Assembly: GCA_019239895.1 (NCBI GenBank)
Contig: JAFAZH010000032.1
Span: 123,547-187,546, forward strand
Source of the DNA: Abditibacteriaceae bacterium
GTDB lineage: Bacteria > Armatimonadota > Abditibacteriia > Abditibacteriales > Abditibacteriaceae
Direction: 5' to 3'
Length of the DNA: 64,000 nucleotides
Shown one piece after another: positions 1-7,268 of this stretch. The notes under the pieces are model-generated. The model did no database searches, was not told the DNA's origin, and saw only the letters and a program-made list of their open reading frames with translations. Position 1 is the first letter of the stretch, and the number at the start of each line of letters is the position of its first letter. A program made the translations under genes and the position numbers.

Positions 1-375
1 GGCCAGCATCAGTTGATTGGCAGGCATATTCAAGGTGGTTAAACGGGAGACTTTCCCTTCCACCTTGCTATCGTCTATGCTCTCTGGCGAAAGTTGCTGG
101 TCAATCCAACGCCCCAATCCCATCTGGCGCACCGTCTCCACATCGCCGGGCCGTGGCCCAAAACCGAGGCGGTTGAGGGTGTGGAGAATCTTCTGGTCAC
201 CGCTTAAAGTCGTTGGTTTGGTGGTTGATGGTCTAGTGGCTGATCCGATGCGTGCCGTTTTTGTTGACACAGTCGTCTCGGCGGCGCGGGATGAAGTTGC
301 GGTGTACAGCAAGCCGGGAACGGCAAGGACTCCCAAGAGTGGAGCCGGATGGAATGGGGAACGTAGCTTGAACAT
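1..375 (-). CDS. DUF1800 family secreted protein, N-terminus only
   Basis: The gene reads leftward off the window edge. The 125 visible codons begin at an ATG at 375-373 and stay open to base 1. The start MFKLRSPFHPAPLLGVLAVPG followed by a small-residue stretch looks like an export signal. After a Thr/Ser-rich linker comes LNRLGFGPRPGDVETVRQMG then LGRWIDQQLSPESIDD, which is the characteristic opening of DUF1800 proteins. These are large, presumably exported proteins of unknown function often found beside DUF1501 genes. That neighbour, if present, lies outside the window. Family assignment rests on this N-terminal motif only. Confidence 0.8.
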   Translation of the reverse strand, partial: MFKLRSPFHPAPLLGVLAVPGLLYTATSSRAAETTVSTKTARIGSATRPSTTKPTTLSGDQKILHTLNRLGFGPRPGDVETVRQMGLGRWIDQQLSPESIDDSKVEGKVSRLTTLNMPANQLMLA

Positions 376-587
376 GGTGTCACCCCTTACAGCAAAATAT
401 GTATGGCTCAGTTGTGGAGGCGTGTGGCTATGACTACTCTTAAAGACAATTATTTACACCCAAAGTTACACCGTCTTGGCCAGTGTTATGATGATAGTTG
501 TTAATGCTAAGGCGCGGGATTTAATTTTACTAACGCACTGCGAATGGCGGTGTCACTGTTGATGAGGCCCGCTTCGTGTCAATAAAA

Positions 588-639
588 CATAAAGGTTGAA
601 GCCGTGGTTATTCAATTAACCTTCGCTCCAACCTTTATG
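588..639 (-). terminator. Nested inverted repeat, likely terminator of the small secreted protein gene
   Basis: CATAAAGGTTG at 588-598 is matched by CAACCTTTATG at 629-639. Inside lies a second pairing, GGTTA/TAACC around TTCAAT. It sits about 20 nt downstream of the stop of the minus-strand gene at 661. No clear U-tract follows, so it may be only a structured repeat. Confidence 0.45.
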
Positions 640-660
640 CCTATGGCCTGATGAAATTTG

Positions 661-1047
661 TTAGTGTGCGGCGGGAGCGGCAGTGGCTCCTGCCCCACCT
701 TTGGCCTGGCCCCGGTGCGCGGCGCGATAGGCTTTCATTTTGGCCTGTAATTCTGGTACCGTGAGGCCAACCGACTTAGCGACGCCTTCCTGATAGGTCT
801 TGTAGGAATCTAGGACGCCCTGCTTCTCTTTATCGGTAAGGGGGCGACCCAGCGCGTTTTCTAACATCTTGAGTGGTGCGCCGCCACCCTGCTTGCCGCC
901 TTTACCTTTTTTGCCTTTCTTCTTGCCTGGGGCCTGGGCGATACGAATGCCGTTAGTGCTACTGGGGGTGCTGGCTAAGGCACTCCCGACCGTGCCGAGA
1001 ACCAGCACTAAGGCTGTTGAACCCACAATCCATTTCTGCTGTTTCAT
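661..1047 (-). CDS. Small basic secreted protein of unknown function (paralogue of the next gene)
   Basis: 128 residues. An N-terminal signal peptide (MKQQKWIVGSTALVLVLGT, cleavage near ALA) is followed by a very basic Lys/Gly segment at about residues 41-55, then a helical region of about 60 residues (LENALGRPLTDKEKQGVLDS and onward) and an Ala/Gly-rich tail. The helical part aligns by eye with the neighbouring gene at 1145-1606: LT[DE]K[EQ]KQ, a spaced helix, and VA..[LV]G[LI]TV..L..K.KAY..HG. The two are therefore diverged tandem paralogues. The pattern recalls small periplasmic helical proteins, but I do not recognise a named family. AGGAGATTTAGATG upstream gives a good ribosome binding site on the minus strand. 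Confidence 0.75.
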   Translation of the reverse strand: MKQQKWIVGSTALVLVLGTVGSALASTPSSTNGIRIAQAPGKKKGKKGKGGKQGGGAPLKMLENALGRPLTDKEKQGVLDSYKTYQEGVAKSVGLTVPELQAKMKAYRAAHRGQAKGGAGATAAPAAH

Positions 1048-1144
1048 CTAAATCTCCTTTAGTTTGAACCTGTGACCTTAGAACTTAATTTGGCAAGTTA
1101 GTTATATAACGCCTATGGCGACTGCATGAGTTGCCCCGCAACTA

Positions 1145-1606
1145 TTATTGCAGGTTGCCGCGCCGCAAGCCTTTTCTAATGGCGGCTTCGTCATTAAGTT
1201 GCACGCCTTTGTGCAGTTGCAGATAGGCTTTGCGCTTGAGCGCCAGGTCTTCCACCGTGATGCCAAGGGCTGCCGCGACATTTTCCTGGTGCTTTTTCTG
1301 CGCCGCTATAATGGTGTCATTGCGGGTGGTCGCTGAGGTTGCAATAGCTTGCTTTTGTTTCTCCGTGAGGTGCTGACCAAACATCTCTTCCAACTGCTGA
1401 ATTTCGCGTTCTGCCAATTTAGGCCCTAACAACAGCGTATTTCCCTTGTTAGCCGCTCTGAGCTTTTTGGCCTGTTTGTTCTGCCTGGCTGGAGGATTAG
1501 CGGCTTTGCCCACATCGTTGGGATCGGGCTGTGCGCCCACGTCTTTCACGGTGACTAAAAAGCAACCTAAAGCCGCTAAGCCAAGATACCAATATCTTTG
1601 TTTCAT
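1145..1606 (-). CDS. Small secreted helical protein of unknown function
   Basis: 153 residues with signal peptide MKQRYWYLGLAALGCFLVTV, cleavage probably near residue 25 (VGA-QP). A basic linker (KQAKKLRAANKG) leads to two amphipathic helices, roughly residues 65-145. The core LEEMFGQHLTEKQKQAI and VAAALGITVEDLALKRKAYL matches the gene downstream at 661-1047, so the pair arose by duplication. About 97 bases separate the two genes, so they may be co-transcribed. Function unknown; export is inferred from the signal peptide. Confidence 0.75.
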   Translation of the reverse strand: MKQRYWYLGLAALGCFLVTVKDVGAQPDPNDVGKAANPPARQNKQAKKLRAANKGNTLLLGPKLAEREIQQLEEMFGQHLTEKQKQAIATSATTRNDTIIAAQKKHQENVAAALGITVEDLALKRKAYLQLHKGVQLNDEAAIRKGLRRGNLQ

Positions 1607-1918
1607 AGTCCTTTTCTTCTCTCCATAAAGGCAGCACGTTGAAGATGGTTATTTCTCATGCATCATCTACATTGATTAACGGAACTACTCAGTGATGTCA
1701 CGCGAAGTTTTGAATCCTCTTCCTATGAGAGTAACGTAGCTGGGGTTGTGAAGTAATGGATAGCAGGATGATGGCTAAGTTTGTGAAAAAATTCTCGAAG
1801 TGGGTGCAATAATTGCACCAGGCTTGGTATCATTGAATATTAAGCAACCAAAACTCTGGGTGAAGAAGGGTGAGTTTTAAGTCAGAGACTTATCTATGGA
1901 GCAAGCCTGCAATCAAAG
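1607..1918. other. Intergenic region between divergent units
   Basis: 312 bases without a credible gene. It separates the minus-strand small secreted proteins from the plus-strand rex cluster and must hold both promoters. The only clear structure is the palindrome and TTGTGAA half-sites described in the separate entry. Confidence 0.6.
1746..1819 (+). promoter_or_regulatory. Palindrome and possible Rex half-sites upstream of rex
   Basis: A perfect palindrome GGTGCAAT-A-ATTGCACC occupies 1803-1819, about 100 bases before the rex start. Upstream, TTGTGAA occurs at 1746-1752 and again at 1781-1787. The second is followed by AAAATTCTCGAA, a degenerate match to the Rex operator TTGTGAAN4TTCACAA known from Gram-positive bacteria. 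Rex commonly autoregulates, so these are candidate operators. Which protein binds the 1803-1819 palindrome is unknown. Confidence 0.35.
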
Positions 1919-2578
1919 ATGGACACGACTCCCAATAGCTTAGAAGATGCTGCTAATTTAGTGAAGGTGCCGCAGCCTACTATTGAGCGGCTCAGTGCTT
2001 ATTTACAGTGTGTGCGGGGGATGCGGGCCGATGGGGTGCCAACGGCTTCTTCGACAGAGATTGCCCAACGCACTGGCATCAATGCAGCACAGTTCCGTAA
2101 GGACTTATCTTACTTCGGGGAATTCGGCACGCCGGGGTTGGGCTATGATGTAGCCGACTTAGAAGCGCATCTTTCCCGGATTATGGGTTTGGATGCTCGC
2201 CATGATGTGCTTTTAGTGGGAGCGGGCAACTTGGGTAGTGCCCTCTTGAGTTATCCGGGTTTCCCCGAACGCGGCTTCCATATTGTCGCTGCGTTTGATA
2301 GTGAGCCGCAAAGAGTCGGACAGGTGCTCAATGGCTGCACGATTTATCATATAGATGATTTAGCGAAAGTCAATTCGGCACTGAATGCGCAGGTTGGGGT
2401 GATTGCTGTGCCGCGTGTAGCGGCGCAGGAAACGGTGGACAAATTGGTTGCAGCAGGCGTGCAGGCTATTTTGAATTTCGCGCCAGTGACGATTCTGGTG
2501 CGTCCGGGCATTGTGGTACGCAATGTGGATTTAACGTCGCAGTTAGAAGTTCTTTCCTATTACTTAAGCGCACAGTAA
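1919..2578 (+). CDS. rex: Redox-sensing transcriptional repressor Rex
   Basis: 219 residues, normal length for the family. The N-terminal winged helix (about residues 18-80) carries VPQPTIERLSAYLQ and the hallmark YFGEFGTPGLGYDV. A Rossmann fold follows with the dinucleotide motif VGAGNLGSAL at 100-109. Rex senses the NADH/NAD+ ratio and represses respiratory and fermentative genes when NADH is low. The polyprenyl synthase gene begins 13 bases downstream, and the cytochrome c and haem genes follow on the same strand, so Rex probably controls this cluster. No strong Shine-Dalgarno precedes the ATG; an upstream ATG at 1896 is out of frame. Confidence 0.95.
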   Translation: MDTTPNSLEDAANLVKVPQPTIERLSAYLQCVRGMRADGVPTASSTEIAQRTGINAAQFRKDLSYFGEFGTPGLGYDVADLEAHLSRIMGLDARHDVLLVGAGNLGSALLSYPGFPERGFHIVAAFDSEPQRVGQVLNGCTIYHIDDLAKVNSALNAQVGVIAVPRVAAQETVDKLVAAGVQAILNFAPVTILVRPGIVVRNVDLTSQLEVLSYYLSAQ

Positions 2579-2591
2579 AGGCGCGATTGCT

Positions 2592-3956
2592 ATGACTTTG
2601 GATAACCATAATCTGCGCGACACTGGGGAACAACAGCCTCATGCGCCTCAGTCCATGCCTGCTGCGGTAGGCGTTGTTGGTGTAGCAGAAGAAACGGTGA
2701 TCTATCGCAATGGTTCGCATCCTCTGCCGGAAGTGCGCCCGGATGTACAGCAGACGGTCGTCGAAGCCGTTGAAGTCGCTAATGAGCGGGGTGGGGCACT
2801 CAGCGTCCATAATATTGCCGCCAGCAACGGCCTAACTGATATTGCTCCTAACCTGTCTCCTGCTACTGATAAAGTTGCCGCCACTAGCCAACCCATAGCA
2901 GAACCCGATATGCCCCGCACGGCACCGTGGAATCAACTTTCAGCGGATGCGGTGAGCGGGGTGCGCCGGGTCAATATCATGGCAGCCTTAGCGGGCATTC
3001 AAACGCGCATGAAGGCGGTTGAGACCGAGTTAGAGCACCTAATTACTACGCCCGTTAAATTGATTGCTGATATTGCCTCCCATACGCTCAGTGCGGGTGG
3101 CAAGCGGCTGCGGCCAGCCCTGGCGCTCTTAGCGGCTCAAGTCTGTGGCGATGTGGGAGAAGTTCCTAATGCCCGTGTCGTCACCTGCGCGGCAGCCGTG
3201 GAACTCACACACACCACGACTCTCTTGCACGATGATGTAGTGGATGCGGCGGAAACGCGGAGGGGCAAGCCCACGGCGAATTTAATCTGGGGCAACGAGA
3301 CCAGCGTATTAGTCGGAGATTACCTTTTCGCCCAGGTGTTCGTCACCGCGTCACAGCAGGGTTTTGCCGATCTTATGTATCCGCTGGCTCATGCCACAGC
3401 CGAGATGTGCGCGGGTGAACTGTTAGAAACGCAAACACGCGGCAATCTAGGCATGAAAGAGAAGCAGTATCTGGATATTATTGCCCTTAAAACGGCGTCG
3501 CTGACGGATTGCGCCTGTCGTCTGGGAGCAATGGCGATGAATGCCCCGGCTGATGCGGTGGAAAAACTGGCCCGCTTTGGCCGCGATGTAGGCATGGCCT
3601 TTCAGATTGTAGATGACGTATTTGATGTTGTCGCTACCGAAGGACGTGTCGGCAAGCCAGTCGGTAACGATATTCGAGAAGGCGATATTACTTTGCCGAT
3701 GTTACGCGCCATGCAAGTGTGCAGCGAGACAGAAAAGCAGGAGTTACAAGCGATAATTGGCAAAAGCGGGATTACCGATGAAGAAGTGGAGCGTGCCCTG
3801 ACCATCATGCGCAGTTGCGATGCGGTTCCCTATTCACTGGGCATAGCGCGTAACTTCATCACGTCCGCTAAGGCCCAGCTTGTAGATTTTGAACCCAGTA
3901 CCGCCCTCACTGGACTCTGTGATATTGCCGATTATGTGGTCAGCCGGGATAGGTAG
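2592..3956 (+). CDS. hepT: Long-chain polyprenyl diphosphate synthase (heptaprenyl/octaprenyl type)
   Basis: 454 residues; the catalytic domain starts near residue 130. First Asp-rich motif LLHDDVVDAAETRRG at about residues 210-224, second motif DDVFDVV at about 342. GGKRLRP, the substrate-binding loop, precedes the first. These are the standard trans-prenyltransferase signatures. The enzyme builds the isoprenoid tail of menaquinone or ubiquinone, which fits the UbiX and UbiA-type genes downstream. The first ~129 residues are low-complexity and unusual; a shorter start at the ATG at about 2979 (MAALAGIQ) would give a normal-length enzyme. The TAG stop lies inside the left arm of a 30-nt inverted repeat. 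Confidence 0.9.
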   Translation: MTLDNHNLRDTGEQQPHAPQSMPAAVGVVGVAEETVIYRNGSHPLPEVRPDVQQTVVEAVEVANERGGALSVHNIAASNGLTDIAPNLSPATDKVAATSQPIAEPDMPRTAPWNQLSADAVSGVRRVNIMAALAGIQTRMKAVETELEHLITTPVKLIADIASHTLSAGGKRLRPALALLAAQVCGDVGEVPNARVVTCAAAVELTHTTTLLHDDVVDAAETRRGKPTANLIWGNETSVLVGDYLFAQVFVTASQQGFADLMYPLAHATAEMCAGELLETQTRGNLGMKEKQYLDIIALKTASLTDCACRLGAMAMNAPADAVEKLARFGRDVGMAFQIVDDVFDVVATEGRVGKPVGNDIREGDITLPMLRAMQVCSETEKQELQAIIGKSGITDEEVERALTIMRSCDAVPYSLGIARNFITSAKAQLVDFEPSTALTGLCDIADYVVSRDR

Positions 3957-4084
3957 GGTTTGGGGTTCAGGGGTTGGGGTTTAGGGTGAGCTGCATTAGT
4001 CAGACTAAATAGAACCTATTACGTTCATTCTGCTTATAGATTGTCGTTTGTACCAAACCCCAACCCCTGAACCCCAAACCCTAC
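3953..4084. repeat. 30-nt perfect inverted repeat made of G-rich heptamers (hepT-ccmA junction)
   Basis: Left arm 3953-3982 and right arm 4055-4084 are perfect reverse complements, with a 72-nt loop. The left arm divides into four 7-nt units from 3955: AGGGTTT, GGGGTTC, AGGGGTT, GGGGTTT. It contains the hepT stop codon. The right arm ends one base before the ccmA ATG, so no Shine-Dalgarno remains. The same architecture, with related units and the same 72-nt loop length, recurs at 9522-9639. Confidence 0.95.
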
Positions 4085-4085
4085 T

Positions 4086-4700
4086 ATGCTCTGCGTCAGA
4101 AAGTTAGCCAAACGTTATGGAGCGCGCGTAGTCTTTCGGGATGTGAACTTTGAGGTCGAGGTTGGCACCGTCGCGGCGGTGTTGGGATCGAATGGCGCGG
4201 GTAAAAGTACGTTGCTGAAAATTGTAGCGGGGTTGACGCGGCCCACGTCGGGTAGAGTGCAATGGCTGCCCACAGGCGATGCGCAGGGTGCCTTGGATGC
4301 AGAGGTGTTGCAGTGGCAGTGTGGGTTGGCCGCGCCGGATGCTCCGGTTTATCGTGAGTTAACGGTGGGCGAGAACCTTGAATTTTTTGGTCGGGTGCGG
4401 GGCGTAGAGTTAACGCCAGATGCAGTGCTGTCACATCTGGAAAAATTTAGCCTCCACACGCGCCGCAATGATTTAGCGATGGATTTATCAAGTGGCCTGC
4501 GGGCGCGTTTGCAACTCGCCGTGGCAACGTTGCACCGGGCACCGCTGCTCTTATTAGACGAGCCATCTGCTAATTTAGATGAGGCGGGACGTGCTATTTT
4601 GCAACGCGTGGTCGAAGCGCAACGAGAGCAGGGCTTGGCGTTGATTGCGACCAATGATCCGCGTGACCTGGAACTCTGTGACGAGCGCATTGAGTTATAA
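4086..4700 (+). CDS. ccmA: Haem/cytochrome c biogenesis ABC transporter ATPase CcmA
   Basis: 204 residues, the usual CcmA length. Walker A GSNGAGKST at 34-42, signature LSSGL at 134-138 (degenerate relative to LSGGQ), Walker B LLLLDEP at 154-160, followed by SANLD. CcmA pairs with CcmB and, with CcmC and CcmD, drives release of holo-CcmE during cytochrome c maturation at the membrane. Identity is supported by ccmB, ccmC and a ccmD-like gene following. The ATG lies immediately after a perfect inverted repeat and has no Shine-Dalgarno, yet MLCVRKLAKRYG is the expected N-terminus for the fold. Confidence 0.88.
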   Translation: MLCVRKLAKRYGARVVFRDVNFEVEVGTVAAVLGSNGAGKSTLLKIVAGLTRPTSGRVQWLPTGDAQGALDAEVLQWQCGLAAPDAPVYRELTVGENLEFFGRVRGVELTPDAVLSHLEKFSLHTRRNDLAMDLSSGLRARLQLAVATLHRAPLLLLDEPSANLDEAGRAILQRVVEAQREQGLALIATNDPRDLELCDERIEL

Positions 4701-4718
4701 AGAGCAGATTTTATAGAC

Positions 4719-4846
4719 ATTGAGAAGGGGTTCTATAATTGTGGAATAGTAACCGTAGGCCAGACACTCTTGTCTGGCTTGGTTTAGAGTAGACAGGCAG
4801 GAGTGCCTGTCCCACAAGGTTCCAATCCCTTTTCTCAATCTCTCTC
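4719..4846. repeat. Composite hairpin repeat in ccmA-ccmB spacer
   Basis: Two 8-4-8 hairpins lie in the 178-base spacer: GCCAGACA/TGTCTGGC at 4759-4778 and GACAGGCA/TGCCTGTC at 4792-4811. They are framed by imperfect outer arms starting ATTGAGAAGGGG at 4719 and ending near the TTTTCTCAAT at 4830. The nested layout resembles the other palindromic elements in the window. Confidence 0.7.
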
Positions 4847-4878
4847 TATATAAGATGTAAGATGTCATAAAGACAACG

Positions 4879-5631
4879 ATGGAAATTGGTTCATCAGCGG
4901 CTATTCAACCACCCGGAGCGCGTGAGAGCACCCTGCACCCTTTGACAGCACTGGTGCCGCGTGCGACCTGGGCAACCGTGCAGGCTGTATTCTGGAAAGA
5001 CTGGCGCAGTGAATGGCGCACACGGGCCGCGCTGAACTCAATCGCCTTATTTTCCATTGCCTCGCCTGTGGCGCTCAGTTTCAGTGTGGCCCGCCAGAGG
5101 TTAGAGCCAGAAACTCTGGCTGGCCTGCTCTGGACGGTGCTGTTATTCGCCGCATTGGTGGGTTTAGCGCGTTCTTTCGTCAAAGAGGAAGAGAGCGGCA
5201 CGGCAACTTTGCTGCGCTTGAGTTGCCCCCCTGATGCTGTGCTGTGGGGTAAAGCTCTCTTTAATCTTGTGTTGCTGGTTGGCACCCAAGCGGCAGCCGT
5301 GCCGATCTTTGTGCTTTTGCTAAACGCGCAATTGAGCCGCGCCGGATTATTGTTGTTAGTGCTTTTGCTGGGCGATGTTGGCCTGGCGGTGGTGTCATCC
5401 CTGTTAGGGGCGATAGCCAGTCAAGCTCGCGCACGCGGTTCGCTTTTCGCGGCGATTGCCGTTCCATTGGTGTTACCATTATTAGTCGCAGCCTCGACAG
5501 GCACGGCGGCAGCGTTTGGAGCGGTTGGCCCCCAGGGTGATTTCTGGCCTGCGCTACAAATTATGCTTGGCTACGACGTAGCCGTTGTCACCGCCGCCTG
5601 GATGTTGTTTGATTTTGTCTGGTCGGCGTAG
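4879..5631 (+). CDS. ccmB: Haem exporter permease CcmB
   Basis: 250 residues with a soluble N-terminus of about 45 residues and six hydrophobic segments. FWKDWRSEWRTRAALNSIALFS near residues 38-59 matches the opening of CcmB proteins (KD...E.R.r), and SFVKEEESGTATLLRLS matches the conserved loop after the second membrane helix. CcmB is the membrane partner of CcmA. The N-terminus is about 30 residues longer than most CcmB proteins. ccmC starts 31 bases downstream, so these form one unit. Confidence 0.9.
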   Translation: MEIGSSAAIQPPGARESTLHPLTALVPRATWATVQAVFWKDWRSEWRTRAALNSIALFSIASPVALSFSVARQRLEPETLAGLLWTVLLFAALVGLARSFVKEEESGTATLLRLSCPPDAVLWGKALFNLVLLVGTQAAAVPIFVLLLNAQLSRAGLLLLVLLLGDVGLAVVSSLLGAIASQARARGSLFAAIAVPLVLPLLVAASTGTAAAFGAVGPQGDFWPALQIMLGYDVAVVTAAWMLFDFVWSA

Positions 5632-5661
5632 ATTTGAAATGAAAGAGTAACGAATAACGCT

Positions 5662-6318
5662 ATGGTATTTCCCTTCGTAGTCGGAATCTGGGTGACAGCG
5701 GGAATTTTGATCGGTTTTGCGGTGCCACCCATCCACGACGGCAACCTGATATTGCGCACACGGCAGATTGCCTTTTTTCATGTGCCGATGGCGATTGCAA
5801 TGGAAGTCGCCTTCTTGATGGCCGCCTGGTATGGCATTTCATGGTTGCGCACGCGCCAGCCGCGCTATGATGCGCTTTCATTAGCCTATGCCGAAGTCGG
5901 CACCGTCTTTTGTGTCATTGCCACTATCACCGGGGCCATCTTTGCGCGCACCAACTGGGGTGCCTATTGGAGTTGGGACCCGCAGCAGGTTGGCATTGTG
6001 ACAACTTTACTTACTTATGCCGCCTTGTTTGCCCTGCGCGGCGCGGTGGAAGACGAAGATAAAAAGCGCAATCTGTGGGCGGTGTATGCCATCATCGGCT
6101 TGATCGTGGCTATCTTCTCGACGATGGTCTACCGCCGCTTATTACCAGACAATGCGACTTTGCACCCGTCTAATACAGTGATTACAAGTGATGCCTTAAA
6201 TAAATTTGCGCTCTGGTTTAACGTTATTGGCTATATCATGCTGTTGGTGTGGATGGCCAAACTGCGATCTCGTTTTGAAATGGCCAGCCAGCGACTAAGG
6301 GAAGTGCAGTGGGCATGA
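5662..6318 (+). CDS. ccmC: Haem chaperone/handling protein CcmC
   Basis: 218 residues, six predicted membrane helices. The tryptophan-rich haem-handling motif WGAYWSWDP is at 99-107, with candidate haem-ligand histidines H40 (FHVP) and H168 (TLHPS). CcmC delivers haem to CcmE in system I cytochrome c maturation. The stop codon overlaps the start of the ccmD-like gene (ATGA), which implies translational coupling. No ccmE, ccmF or ccmH is visible in the window. Confidence 0.93.
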   Translation: MVFPFVVGIWVTAGILIGFAVPPIHDGNLILRTRQIAFFHVPMAIAMEVAFLMAAWYGISWLRTRQPRYDALSLAYAEVGTVFCVIATITGAIFARTNWGAYWSWDPQQVGIVTTLLTYAALFALRGAVEDEDKKRNLWAVYAIIGLIVAIFSTMVYRRLLPDNATLHPSNTVITSDALNKFALWFNVIGYIMLLVWMAKLRSRFEMASQRLREVQWA

Positions 6319-6491
6319 GCACAGATTTAATGTTTGTCCTCGCCGTGGCCGTAATAACCTGGGGCGGCGTGTTCTTCTATCTCCTCCGGTTGGAGCGTTT
6401 AGCGCGTAACTTAGAGCAGCAGGTGGGGGATGACCTAACCCCCCGGCCCGCTTCCCGGCACGGGAAGGGGGAGTCGGAGGATCAGCAATAA
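6315..6491 (+). CDS. ccmD: CcmD-like small membrane protein with repeat-encoded tail
   Basis: 58 residues from the ATG at 6315, which overlaps the ccmC stop; a GTG at 6309 is an alternative. One membrane helix (LMFVLAVAVITWGGVFFYLL) followed by a basic/acidic helix LRLERLARNLEQQV is exactly the CcmD layout, and position after ccmC agrees. From about residue 41 the sequence DDLTPRPASRHGKGES is encoded by the left arm of a 42-nt inverted repeat, so the native tail appears to have been replaced. CcmD assists release of holo-CcmE. Confidence 0.75.
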   Translation: MSTDLMFVLAVAVITWGGVFFYLLRLERLARNLEQQVGDDLTPRPASRHGKGESEDQQ

Positions 6492-6610
6492 GGTTAATTC
6501 TAATATGCTGACGAAGTATCATCTAACCCCGGTGCTAACTCATAAAATTAACAGAAAAGCAGTCCTTTGGCTCCCCCTTCCTGTTTCGGGAAGGGGGCCG
6601 GGGGGTTAGG
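6434..6610. repeat. 42-nt inverted repeat, CCTAACC/GGGAAGGGGG family
   Basis: Left arm 6434-6475 and right arm 6569-6610 match with few mismatches across 42 nt; the loop is 93 nt. Each arm also folds on itself (CTTCCCG/CGGGAAG). The left arm codes for the C-terminal residues of the CcmD-like protein, and the right arm ends exactly at the TTG start of the next gene. A single arm of the same family lies at 55674-55715. Confidence 0.95.
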
Positions 6611-7234
6611 TTGAAACTCCTGCCAGTCGCCCTCAATATAGAAAATAAACCATGCCTGGTGGTGGGCGGCGGCCTCGTGGCGCAACGCAAGGTGACGTCG
6701 TTATTAGAATGCGGCGCGCAAGTCACTGTCGTCGCACCTGAACTGTGCGATGCGTTTGTCCCGATGTTAGCAGAAATCAAGCATCTGGCGCGTCCATTTC
6801 AAGCAGGTGACTGTGCAGAGCAGCATTTGGTATTTGCCTGCACGAACAATCCGGCGGTGAATGCCGCCATTGCTCACGAAGCGCAAGCACACGGTATCTG
6901 GTGTAATGTGGCTGATGATGCTTCCCTCAGCGACTTCCATTCGGCGGCAACGGTGCGGCGGGACGCTATAACGATTGGCATCACAACAGCGGGCCAAAGT
7001 CCGGCTCTGGCGCGTCATTTGAAGATGCAGATCGAAGGCTGCATTGGGCCGGAATATGAAGCTTTGTTGGAAATTATGGGCAGTCAGCGTGCGTCCCTGA
7101 AACAAAAATTAGAGACGCAAGCGGAGCGGGCCGAACTCTGGCGGGCGATTCTCGATAGTGAAGCCTTAGCGTTATTGAGACAGGGGCAGCGTAGCGCAGC
7201 GGAGGCGTTGATAGATAAGTTGTTAAACTTATAA
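6611..7234 (+). CDS. Precorrin-2 dehydrogenase / sirohydrochlorin ferrochelatase (Met8/SirC/CysG-N type)
   Basis: 207 residues. N-terminal NAD-binding fold with VGGGLVAQRKVTSLLECGA at about 18-36, then NVADDASLSDFHSAATVRRD and ITIGITTAGQSPALARHLK, all diagnostic of the CysG N-terminal family. It oxidises precorrin-2 to sirohydrochlorin, and some members also insert iron. Its position directly before hemA, hemX and hemC matches bacteria where sirohaem and haem genes are clustered. The only usable start is a TTG immediately after a 42-nt repeat arm, without a Shine-Dalgarno; MKLLPVALNIENKPCLVVGG is nevertheless a normal N-terminus. Confidence 0.9.
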   Translation: MKLLPVALNIENKPCLVVGGGLVAQRKVTSLLECGAQVTVVAPELCDAFVPMLAEIKHLARPFQAGDCAEQHLVFACTNNPAVNAAIAHEAQAHGIWCNVADDASLSDFHSAATVRRDAITIGITTAGQSPALARHLKMQIEGCIGPEYEALLEIMGSQRASLKQKLETQAERAELWRAILDSEALALLRQGQRSAAEALIDKLLNL

Positions 7235-7268
7235 ACGTAATCCTATCCGCTCTATGAACTGACGTTAA

